DNA from: Holothuria scabra | Taxonomy: Eukaryota; Echinodermata; Holothuroidea; Aspidochirotida; Holothuriidae | NCBI GenBank assembly: GCA_037179385.1 | Contig: CM074195.1 | Span: forward strand, 6,194,438 to 6,258,437 | Reading direction: 5' to 3' | DNA length: 64,000 nt | Program-made: the position numbers and the translations under genes | Part shown: one piece after another, positions 1-9,469 of the stretch | How the letters are laid out: every line of letters starts with the position of its first letter | How positions within the stretch are numbered: the first letter of the stretch is position 1 | The notes under the pieces: model-generated | What the model was told of the DNA's origin: nothing | The model's database searches: none | The model's input: only the letters and a program-made list of their open reading frames with translations

Positions 1-224
1 AAAGTCAAATACACGACGTTGGGGGTATCGCAATTGTAAGGACCGGGGCGGATGCGGGCAAAGGTACCAGGAGGGGTGAAACAGGGGTCAGTGATCAAAA
101 TACTACACTCTTGACTTCTAGGCTTTCCGCATTTCCGGTTGCCCGTGTCGGACCTACTGGGAAGCGTAGAAGAGGTTATTAGGGATTTAAGATTGGGAGG
201 TTGCCTGCGGGACATGAGAGGGGT

Positions 225-231
225 ATATATT

Positions 232-276
<45 letters not shown>

Positions 277-277
277 A
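225..277. repeat. (TA)n microsatellite
   Basis: Almost pure TA dinucleotides. The preceding 1-224 shows no gene I can support. Confidence 0.95.
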
Positions 278-556
278 CCCTAATGAGCACGTTTGGTAGG
301 AAATAAAACCTTTTGTCAAACCTTTTGTGAAACCCTTTGTCAATGCAAATTAACCCTTTGATACCCGTTTGATGCAGTTTCACAATAAATGCAACTTGTT
401 TCGAAATACAGCAACTTAATGTATATTCCCATCGAAATGTATGTTTTGTCAGTGCCGTACTGTTCTCTCCATTTAAAGTAGAGTGTAATGCATGTATTCG
501 ACTCTCTTAGGGAAAGATTTATGATTTATTTTGCTGAAACTTGTTTGTTTTCACAG

Positions 557-617
557 GGACATACTTTACTGGAACAGAATCGTATCTACGTTTCACTTAA
601 TAAAGAAAAAAATACAG
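557..617 (+). CDS. Candidate upstream coding exon of the NLR gene
   Basis: A 61-base segment bounded by a pyrimidine-rich acceptor ending CACAG and by a GTAGGG donor. Read from its first base it is open for 20 codons (starts G-H-T-L-L-E-Q-N-R) and leaves one base over. The NACHT exon at 1425 begins with two bases before its open frame, so the phases join exactly. No domain is recognisable in 20 residues. Another frame is also open but would not join the next exon. The true start codon and any N-terminal death-fold domain must lie upstream, perhaps outside the window. The exon is inferred from splice signals and phase only. Confidence 0.4.
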
Positions 618-1424
618 GTAGGGTTTAATTACTTGATTAGGACTGGGAATAGGTCTACTTGGATCTACAAATATCAACACTTTATGCATTTTATTGTAAA
701 GTGGTTTGAAGAGCCGCCTCCGCATTGTTATTACCCCAAGTAAACTTGCTACAAAGGGATGATGAATAATATGTTTGTGTAAATACGATATCATCGAGGA
801 TAGCTATTGTCAATCCTTTGCAGAACTTTATGAGTATGTTTGTTATAAGTTGGATCCATTATTCTTGTTTTGACTTCTGTGGGACTGAAATTAAAGTTTG
901 TGATACTGTCAGGTCTTTTGCTCTTTAAGACTTCCAATTTACCCCCCCCCCCCCATGAGAAACACACACACACAAAAAAAGAAAAACAAAAAAATCGGAA
1001 CAAGGATGGGTAAATCAGTATCATTACTATATTGCAATATTCTGATTGACGCGTTGCCAACTTACTTTGCTTTCCTTGGGGTTTCCCTTTCTGGTTTACA
1101 TTGAGTCCCCTGTCTAGTTCTTTAAAAGAGTTTTTGGGTATTGCTTATTTATCCCCTGTTTCGGTTTTCTCTAGGATGTTCGTCTGAACTAAACATTGCC
1201 CACATTTTCAATATTTTCTTTGAACTTATTGTGTTTTCTGTACTTCTGGTGAATGAGAGAATTTCCTTTCCAATAATCTCATGGCGTACGGATTTGAAGT
1301 TCCCGAAATTTTATTACCTTAGTCGTGCCAGGAACTCACGTTGCCATTCCTCATTTAGGTTTACCTTTACCTGATGTATTTGCAATATAGTTAACCATTT
1401 CCTCACATTTTCATCCTTATACAG
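618..1424 (+). other. Intron 1 of the NLR gene
   Basis: Between a GTAGGG donor and a TTATACAG acceptor. It holds a short C-run followed by a CA run near 942-975, and no other recognisable feature. Short open frames on both strands here lack any family signature. Confidence 0.4.
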
Positions 1425-3037
1425 GAAAACAATGCGATGTCTTTAAGGAGGAACTGTTAGAAACTTTCAGAGATTTCTGTGGCGCCTCTTCTCAACATCC
1501 ATCCACATCAAGTGAATCTCGTTATAAAAATGATTATTATGTTGACGGATGCATGGAAATTTCAGCTTTAATAGAAGGAAATGACCATCAATACGGACGT
1601 GGTGAATCCAAAACACTTACGTCTTATAAAGAAATTGTTAACGATCCACAATTTAAATCGGCCGTAGTAGTACTGTTTGGAAAGGCAGGAGTTGGGAAAA
1701 CATCAATTGCTCTCCAAATAATGAATGATTGGTGGAAAAGGGAACAACATTCCGATCAAAAACATAGTGAAATATTTATTTTCCTTCCATTGAAACGATT
1801 GGGGAAGATTAGATCGTTTTATCGAGCAATTAAAAAGGTTTCTTTACCATCTGCATCTGATATAACGGAAACGGAAATCAAAACCATCCTTTCTGGTTTA
1901 TTATCTCTAACAATAGTGTTCGATGGATATGATGAATATCCAGATAAAGAGGAGCATGAAGGAAACATTGTAATTGAAGTAATGAAAGAAGACATATTCA
2001 AAGATGCAACCGTCATTGTTACAACTAGAACGCCTTTCTATCCCCAAAACTGTGAACGGCAAATAATTAGACAAATACAAGTGACTGGGTTTGATGATAA
2101 TGCAAAAGATGAATATATTACAAAGGTAGTATCGGGCGATATAATTGCTGCTGAAAAAATTAAGCGGTTTATCCATGAAAACTCAATCTTAACCGATCTG
2201 AGTCGGATTCCCCTTATCTTTGTCAAGTTTGCAGAAGTGGTGCTTGCACTCAAACAATCTCAGAAACTGTTATCTGTCACAAATTTGTTTAGCAAGATCG
2301 TGTCATGTTTTGACAGTCACATGGACAGTAAAATGACTCAAACGGAAAATGAAACCCAGTACAATTTATTTGAAAAAGAGAATAAAAAATTGAATAAAGT
2401 AGCATTCGAAGCCCTAACTAAAGGTAATCAGACAAGATGGGAGAGAGAAAATCTCTCCGAGGAGCTTACTCAAGAATTATATCTTCATTATGTACGTTAT
2501 GGAGTATTAATTGAGGAAAACCTTCAAAGAGCCGAAATGAATTCTGATTCTACCCTATGTGACAATCAAAATGTTATCATGGTCAGATTTTACCATGATC
2601 TGTTTTGTGAGTGGTTTGCTGCCCATCATGTAACCAATTTTATATCCAACGTCTGTATAGAACCTGGTCGTTGTTGTTCAGGTCTTGGAAGTTCATACTG
2701 TTATGAGGATTTGGATAACGGTATCATAGACAGGAATTACAGTGACCCCGTTGGATCTTTTTTTCAGAAAGCAGATCCTTTTAAACTTCCATATATATAT
2801 CGTTTTGCGTGTGGCTTGAACAGAAATTCTGCTGAACATATCATTAAGTGGCTGAATCGTGACAGACAAACGGAACTCTTTGCAATATTATGCACTTTAG
2901 AAAAAGATGGGGACGTTAGATCCATAGCGGAAAGTCTGCGCAATCTGTGTTCGACCGATATTTTTATAAGAAACTCTGACAGTATGTTACAGCAGAGAAC
3001 TGTGATTCAACTTCTAGAAATTGCTTCTCAATGTATG
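1425..3037 (+). CDS. NACHT-domain NLR, main exon (STAND NTPase)
   Basis: Large exon of a NOD-like receptor, a cytosolic pattern-recognition NTPase that oligomerises on ligand binding. The acceptor at 1423-1424 follows a T-rich tract; the exon gives 2 bases plus 537 open codons and ends ATG|GTAAGT, a consensus donor, in phase 0. Counting from the internal Met at 1553: Walker A GKAGVGKT at residues 43-50, Walker B IVFDGYDE at 121-128, sensor-1-like VIVTTRTP near 154-161, a winged-helix proline in LSRIPLIF near 216-223, and the NACHT-typical FYHDLFCEWFAA near 347-358. Translation runs 42 codons upstream of that Met without a stop, and only 12 codons past the donor, which supports an internal exon rather than an intronless gene. 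LRRs would lie in downstream exons. NACHT identity is firm from motifs; exon borders are inferred. No frameshift is seen, so the domain looks functional. Confidence 0.9.
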
Positions 3038-3527
3038 GTAAGTACAAACGAAAGAGTCATCTTTCACACCTAAAAGTGAAGATTAAGGAAATCAAAGGTT
3101 ACGCTTTTATTCTTTGTATTTCATTGTTTCATTGTATTTCATGAACGAACCAAAAAGTATCATTAGGCCTTATGCCTAATTTCTGCTTAAACTATGCTAT
3201 AACATATGCCCCCACAAATAAAACTTCACAGAGACGAAAATGTTTTTAAATTGCCTTTAATAGCACTTCACCGTTAGGCAAGTGAGTGTCTCTTAATAAA
3301 AGTAAGTTTTCCTAGAGTTTCAGTTCTCGGACCGCCAGGGTTCTAATCTGAAAGTGTGAAACGAAACTCAGGTTTTGACATTGTTTCATAAAAATAAGTG
3401 TATCAACTATGAAACCAGTCGGGAAAAAGACATAACAACAGGGTTTGAAACGTAGTCAATGACATACCCTTAAGGAGGATTTAGCCCGGAGGAAAATCCC
3501 CTTCCCAAAATACTTTTCACTCACATT

Positions 3528-3566
3528 ATATATGAATATATATTTATGTTTATATATATGCAAATA

Positions 3567-3597
<31 letters not shown>

Positions 3598-3645
3598 CCA
3601 TCCATCCGTCCGTCCGTCCATCTATCCATCTATCTATCTATCTCA
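3528..3645. repeat. (TA)n followed by CCAT/CCGT/CTAT tetranucleotides
   Basis: TA dinucleotides to about 3598, then a compound tetranucleotide tract of CCAT, CCGT and CTAT units. It lies in the large NLR intron. The adjoining 3038-3527 and 3646-4186 show nothing recognisable. Confidence 0.9.
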
Positions 3646-4184
3646 ATACTGCTACATGCGGGCTAAGGTGGACATGCTTTAAAAAGGGTACTTTGGTGGA
3701 CATATTATTATGGTACTGTGATAGATGCATAATGCACCTTTTAGCCATTCAGACATGTAAGAGTGATACTGCATGGTGTTTAGTACCACTATGGCGTGCC
3801 TCCAGTACCCCAGTGAAGCTGCTTTCAAGTCCCATGTTGTATTTGAAATATAATGTTGGCTTGACATGAAATCGTGTACACTTAAGGTTTGTCACCTTTA
3901 TTTGAAGTCCACAAATTGACCCAATATGAAACAGGCAACATATATGTCATGCTGATTTCAACCACTGATGTCTACTGAGGGAGTGATTGAACCGGGTCCA
4001 TTTGTTGACACAAAATAGATGGTGCTCTGTATTATTAGAACTAATTCTTTGGAGTTTCTCACTCTCCAGAAAATACCCTTCCGAGAGGCCTGAACAATAC
4101 GTGGACACGAAAATGTCCACTTAATTTCAAAGTCTACGATTTGACTCAATTTTACATGCGCAATGTCCACGATAACCCGCATTT

Positions 4185-4186
<2 letters not shown>

Positions 4187-4265
<79 letters not shown>
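4187..4265. repeat. (TA)n abutting the 3' end of a PLE copy
   Basis: About 78 bp of TA dinucleotides ending directly at the 3' end of the minus-strand PLE copy at 4266. Confidence 0.95.
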
Positions 4266-4268
<3 letters not shown>

Positions 4269-5041
4269 GTCGAAAAGAGGTATTAAAAAGTGCTTAAAAG
4301 TTTGCGGAAAACTCCACTACGTTTCGGGTATAAACCCTTCATCAGGTGGCGAAAACCAAACTGAACAACCAACAGTAACAATTGGACACGACAAACATCA
4401 AATCCGAAGCGATCGCTGTAAAAACAGAACCGGACGAAAGTGACTGTCAAAACATGAGTGCGAATGATGGAACACAAATCAAAAAAAAAAAAAAAAGAAG
4501 AAGAGCGTCCTGGATGAAAACGTGCACGTACAAATTGAACATGGTCGGAAAAAAGGAGGAAAAAGTAGACAAAAACTAGGTCCGGAAAAAATAATAATAA
4601 GGGCTACACAGTAAAAATGAGCACGAACGGGTTAGTGTAAACGGAGTAAAAACTGGCTCAAAAAAGGGGTGAATATTACAAAAGGTCAATTCTAACGTTA
4701 AGGCCGTGTGGAGCGAGAGTGCCTTGCCTCATGATCAGTCGGTTTTCAGCACTAAGCCGGTCACGATCGGAGCCTCGGCACATTACAGCTACCGTAACAG
4801 TTAAATGCTGTATAGAACAAGGTGAAGGGGATTAAGATGTGCAGCCACCGGGTATCCATGGAGATTCTGTTTGATGGACCTAAGGTGCTCGGTGACTCGA
4901 TCCGCGAGGCGGCGCTTGGTCTCTCCCACATACAACGCGTTACATCTCCCACAAGATAAAATATAAGCTACATTAGAGGAAATGCGGGAGAATCTTTGTT
5001 TGACAATGAAGCTATTGCCGTTGTGGCCTGAAATGTTGATA
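4266..5041 (-). mobile_element. Penelope-like element A, 5'-truncated, left arm of fold-back pair 1
   Basis: Minus-strand 3' part of a PLE. Reading from about 4970 down to 4680 it encodes the GIY-YIG endonuclease C-terminal half (VGETKRRLADRVTEHLRSIK), then a frameshifted tail; the 3' untranslated part follows to the (TA)n block. The reverse transcriptase is absent. It is opposed to a + strand copy of the same element starting at 5043, so the two 5' ends meet. It lies in the 6.2-kb intron after the NACHT exon. PLEs copy themselves by target-primed reverse transcription; this copy is dead. Confidence 0.85.
4314..4349 (-). ncRNA. Hammerhead-like motif, PLE A copy 1 left
   Basis: On the minus strand: CCAC, CTGATGA, an extra A, hairpin GGGTTTATACCC, then GAAAC, GTA, GTGG. 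CCAC/GTGG can form stem I. The core is CUGAUGA...GAAA with GUA at the expected cleavage position. Stem III has no loop and the extra A departs from the consensus, so it is hammerhead-like rather than a proven ribozyme. Confidence 0.45.
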
Positions 5042-5042
5042 G

Positions 5043-5604
5043 ATCCCTTTTTCCCAGCTCTTGCGAGCCAGACGAATTTGTTCGGAGGATTCTGACTTCT
5101 CTACTGCCTCTGAAGAAATTTTGTCCTTCTTTGAAAAACGCCAGTACCCTTCCAAAATCCTCTCTAATGCCCTACGCAGAATTCAAGGAACCAGCAGAGA
5201 GGAAGCCTTGGAGAAAAAGGGCAAATCTGGTACCAATCTACGTATTCCTTTAGTTATTTCTTATCACCCTTCGGTCCGTCCTATTTTACACGCTATCCAC
5301 AAAAATGTAGAGTTGCTCCGACAAGACCCCTCAACCCGTGATATTTTCCCGGACCCCCCCCCCCCCATCACTGCTTTTGGAGTTGAGAAAAATTTAGCCA
5401 ACCATTTAGTTCGGGCTTCCCACCCACAAACTGCTGGTACCTTTCCATGTAACCGTCCGAGGTGCAATACATGTCCAGATGTTGGCAAACACGACCTCGT
5501 CAACATTTCAGGCCCCAACGGCAATAGCTTCATTGTCAAACAAAGATTTTCCTGCATTTCATCTAATGTAGTTTATATTTTAGCTTGTGGGAGATGTAAC
5601 TCGT
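5043..5604 (+). pseudogene. PLE A C-terminal coding remnant (linker, zinc motif, broken GIY-YIG)
   Basis: Open frame of about 185 codons homologous to the C-terminal half of the ORF at 31254-32288. It shows the post-RT linker, the CNRPRCNTC motif and only the first strand of the GIY-YIG nuclease (NVVYILACGRCNSL). The catalytic VGETK..R..EH part is deleted, and a C-run at 5356-5366 changes the residues before PITAF. No RT motif is present, so no activity is expected. Confidence 0.8.
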
Positions 5605-5820
5605 TGTCTACTTTTTTCCCCTTTTTTCCAACCATGTTCGATTTGTACGTGCACTTTTTCATCCAGGACGCACTTTTTCTTTTTTTAATTTGTGTTTCAT
5701 CCTTCGCACTCATGTTTTCTGACAGTCACTTTCGTTCGGTCCTGTTTTTAACAGCGATCGCTTCGGATTTGATGTTTGTCGTGTCCAATTGTTACTGTTG
5801 GTTGTTCAGTTTGGTTTTTG

Positions 5821-5856
5821 CCACCTGATGAAGGGTTTCTACCCGAAACGTCGTGG
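5821..5856 (+). ncRNA. Hammerhead-like motif, PLE A copy 1 right
   Basis: Same layout as at 4314-4349 but with GTC at the expected cleavage position. The stem II loop differs by one base (GGGTTTCTACCC) while its paired bases are kept. Confidence 0.45.
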
Positions 5857-5938
5857 AGTTTTCCGCAAACTTTGAAGCACTTTTTACTACCTCTTTTCGA
5901 CCTACACATTTCAACAGTGCTCCGCAGCATTACGACCT

Positions 5939-5947
5939 TATATATAT

Positions 5948-6031
<84 letters not shown>

Positions 6032-6041
6032 TATATATATA

Positions 6042-6139
<98 letters not shown>
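5939..6139. repeat. (TA)n, about 200 bp, at a PLE 3' end
   Basis: TA dinucleotides with a few TAAATA interruptions, starting exactly where the PLE A right arm stops. The following 6140-6479 is non-repetitive with no gene seen. Confidence 0.95.
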
Positions 6140-6479
6140 ACCCTGGATCGACCAGTAGGGAGAAATTGGTATATCGTCACAACGTGAAGGCGAAAGGAAA
6201 AATTAAGTACATAAATACATAAAAATATAATTACTGTAGTTCCCCTTTTCCTTTTGAGATATGGATACACGTTATTCCAATGGTCCCTCATGCATTCGTG
6301 TCAACGGATACGTGAACGTAAGTTGGTATACATTGCAGTAATTACATGTACTACGTATGGTATGTGATGATTTACCATACTGTTACATTTTCACATTGAA
6401 ATTGTGTGTCAAAACGTTAAGGGGGAAAGGTTTTCGTGTGGTTAGACAACGCTCTCTGAGATTGTAGATTAATTACTTT

Positions 6480-7975
6480 CTTCAACCATATTAACCTACC
6501 ATTCCCTCCGACATTAAAGACAACGATAACTTCATTCGTAAAATTCTTGACATTTATGTTATTCCTCCCGTTGCTCTTCATGTAACGATCGATGTTGTAG
6601 CTTTACACCCTAGCCTTCCCACTATGACGGTCTTCAAGCTCTGGGTGATTTTTTCCATGATTGCCATCTACCGAGCAAATTCTTGAGTGGTATTCTTAGA
6701 ATGACCGAACTTGTGCTGAAAAATAATGTGTTTGAGTTTTGTTCTGAGCATTTCCTGCAAATGTCTGGTACCGTATAGGCACAAAATTGTCCCCGGGGAA
6801 TGCCAGCATCTTCATGTCGGTTTTTGAGCTGGCTTTACTGTCTGGTACTTGTAACCAACCGTTTGTTTGGCTACGCTATATTGATGATATTTTTGCAACT
6901 TGGACTCATAGTCAAGCCAAACTTTTAGGTTTTTTTAATTCAGTTTCTCCCAGCTTTTAATTTTACGTGTAATTATATTAAAGGTTGTGCCAATTTTCTA
7001 GATGTTTCTCTTTCTGTAGACACTAGTGGTAATATTACGACTGATCTGAATGTAAAACCGACCGATACCCATCAATACTTACTGGCTACTAGTTTTCACC
7101 CTAATCACACTTAACGTTGTATACCCTATAGTCAAGCCCTTCGAAAACTTCGGATTTGCTCCAATTTACATACGGCGAGATTTCGTTTCTGTGAGTTTAC
7201 AAATAGTTTGGTAACTTAAACGAGGTTAGAATGGAAAAAAGGGTAAGACCCCAAATTGATCGTGCTTTTACTTATCTAACCAACCCTCTCCTGTTAGTGG
7301 GAAAAGACCGCTCGCTCTCTGTATTTTAATGTGCAGTATCATGCTAATCTCCCCGACAGTAAAAGTATCTTACAAAGATATATTCCGTTGTTGCATCAAT
7401 CACAGAACATGAAAATTGCAATCCCTAACGTATCTGCCATTAGTTTAAGTCGGCCCCCTAATTTGGGAAGTACTCTGTGTCGAGCGAGGTTGCGCCAACC
7501 GCCTGGTACTAAAGACCAGGCATCTAAACCACCCTAAACCTGTGGGAAAAAAGTTGTAAGTTATGTGCTTCTCTTATTTGTTCCGATTCCATCACTAGTA
7601 CTACTAATAATAAGACCTTTATATGTTTAAATCGCGATACCTCTTGTGGCTCGGATTGGATTGTTTATATTATTCAAAGTCCTTTTTGTAATTTGCAATA
7701 TGTTGGCCAAAGTATTAACTTCAGAACTCGTGAACGGTCATAAAAGTGACTTCCGTCTTTGTGCGGCTGGTTAACTGAATGAATGGACAATAAACTCTTA
7801 TACGATCATTCAATTACACACAATTTAGATTATTTTAATATGCACATTGTTGACTGAGTTCATGTCGCCAACAACAGTAGGAAACAACTTAATCAATTGC
7901 TTAATATTGAGGAGAGAAAATGGATTTGGAATATGGGCTCAGTTTCTCCGCGTGGTTCAAATCGGGATGAGGGGG
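6480..7975 (+). pseudogene. Decayed Penelope-like element C (RT and GIY-YIG remnants)
   Basis: A + strand PLE whose reading frame is broken by several frameshifts and stops. The order is as expected: RT pieces around 6590-6830 (TIDVVALHPSLP-like, LKNNVFEF), the catalytic YIDDIFATW at about 6875-6905, the post-palm segment with NFLDVSLSVD and KPTDTHQYLL near 7000-7085, the linker (RPPNLGSTLCRARLRQP) near 7450, and GIY-YIG traces (WIVYIIQSPF..LQYVGQS) near 7655-7725, ending with a WIWNMG-SVSPRGSN tail near 7920-7960. It diverges strongly from PLE A and B. No fold-back partner or (TA)n end is visible. It lies in the NLR intron. Confidence 0.75.
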
Positions 7976-8254
7976 GGCTGCTAAAATAAAAGGTGTAGGA
8001 GTGTTTGACTTAGCTTTATCCTTCTCCTGTCTGCTAGTTTTAGGCTGGGTTTTATTTGTTTACTTTTTATTGCTTCATTGGCTGGGTATTGTTGTAATGT
8101 GTGCAGTTATTATCTGCTTGCATCTTGCCCAGGCTGTTGGTTTTTTGCTAAGGTTTGCGTGTTGCTTGTATTCTTTCTTTTACGGTACTTTGCTTTTTAT
8201 CTTCATGGTTTGCCTTTTCCATCGTGTGTTTTACACTCTTTCCTCGGGTATCTG

Positions 8255-8833
8255 CAGTTGGGAAGCTGACCTCGGGGTCACAAAATATATAAAGCTTTGA
8301 TGACATCACACAATTTTAAATTTTACCATCTCATGGAAATGTCAATTGGAAAAAAGAATGGACAAACACATAGAGTTCTTTATAGCATTTTTATTGAAAA
8401 TAAAAGGATAATAAGAAGGGGTAGTACTATAATTTGGAAATATTATTTGTTCTCTCTCTTCCAAATGATATTTTAACTTTTTCACACCTTGAAGACGGAA
8501 AATGTGCCCTTTTGAACTTCGCAAGTGAGATCTCGCTCCTTCGGTTTTCTCGGAAAGCTTATGACGAAGACTCCAGCCAAAGTTCACCCCATCGCTATCT
8601 ACTAACACGAGTTTCTTTTGTATATCTAACTTTCTATTTTTCTTCAACTGCCAAAAATACTCAATTACGTAAGACCTTGACTAAGAATAATGGACATCTT
8701 TCACGGGTGTCCGTTTTCGCTCTGTCACTAGGCTAGTTCGAGTTCTGTCTCCCAGAATGCATATCACCGCGAGTGCTGAGGGTGTAAAGATTGCGCAATA
8801 ACGGTCACAAATGTGAGGTCTGCTTCCCAACTG
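8255..8833. mobile_element. Non-autonomous DNA transposon with CAGTTGGGAAGC terminal repeats
   Basis: Left end CAGTTGGGAAGCTGACCTC and right end the inverse of CAGTTGGGAAGCAGACCTC, 579 bp apart. No transposase was seen. No convincing target duplication (ATCTG versus ATCAG at the flanks). A related, inverted and diverged copy covers about 42390-43185. Between the PLE C remnant and this element (7976-8254) nothing else is recognised. Confidence 0.6.
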
Positions 8834-9260
8834 ATCAGATTTGCATTTATTACGACAATTGAAGGCCTTGCCGACGGTTGGGGACGAATCCGAAAAGTCA
8901 AGCAGCGGTCTAATTTAATCGGACATAACTGGGGTGCATCATTTGATTTTTTATTTTTCAAATTATTTGATTGTCTATGTTATAAATGAAAGTAAACTGA
9001 AATACCTCTTGATTACCGCAATTTCACAGAATATGACGGCTTAGAAGCGCTTAAAGATGGTTAAATTGTAACTTTTAAAGCCTGATGGACCCCACTAACT
9101 GCCGACTTTATTAGCTGCTCGGATTCGTCTATAGAGGTTTTTAGAAATTCTTAATTTTTAAGCAACATGTCGTTTCATTACACTAACATTGTCTTTCACT
9201 TTGAATAGATGCATTTCGGTCTTGAATAATTAAAGTTCCGAAATTTTGTTTATTTTGTAG

Positions 9261-9469
9261 GTTCCCATTGTGAAATTATGGTTAGCAAACACTTTAAGAG
9301 TAGCGGACATTTCTCGGAGAGTTCTTCACCTACGGTCTAATTTTCAAATACCAGTCCTTAACACACTCAAAGAATTAGAGATATGTGAAAATGGTACAAC
9401 GATGTCAGAAAAGGAGTTTGGAAATATTGTGAAGTATCTATCAGAGTGCCCCATGCTTGAAGAAGTAGT
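9261..9469 (+). CDS. Candidate LRR-like exon of the NLR gene
   Basis: Acceptor TTTTGTAG at 9258-9260, then 69 open codons plus two bases, ending at a consensus GTAAGT donor. It starts in phase 0, matching the phase-0 end of the NACHT exon 6.2 kb upstream. The peptide has leucine-rich-repeat spacing: LKELEICEN, then FGNIVKYLSECPMLEEVV, typical of the CPxLEE linkers in NLR LRR regions. It would supply the start of the ligand-sensing domain or the helical region between NACHT and LRR. The LRR call is from pattern only; the exon call rests on both splice sites, the open frame and phase match. Confidence 0.6.

Larger units (their letters stand above)
5043..5938 (+). mobile_element. Penelope-like element A, right arm of fold-back pair 1
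   Basis: Plus-strand PLE fragment. It begins in the linker after the RT palm (LLRARRICSEDSDFSTASEE), continues through the CNRPRCNTC zinc-binding motif and the start of the GIY-YIG domain (NVVYILACGRCNSL), then jumps at about 5604-5609 directly into the 3' untranslated region. Compared with the copy at 31254-32731, roughly 370 bp are missing. The 3' end carries the terminal segment that includes CAACAGTGCTCCGC, lacking in the left arm, and abuts a 200-bp (TA)n block. Confidence 0.85.

Noticed and set aside
1..224. Death-domain exon upstream of the NLR
   Set aside because: No splice-bounded open frame with recognisable motifs was found in this short stretch.
5938..6291. Long open frames of alternating Tyr-Ile in the (TA)n tracts (also near 32600-32960 and 34218-34490)
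   Set aside because: They are direct translations of TA dinucleotides and not genes.
8001..8300. Hydrophobic 99-codon frame resembling a membrane protein
   Set aside because: Phe/Leu-rich translation of T-rich sequence between a dead PLE and a MITE; it runs into the MITE's terminal repeat.
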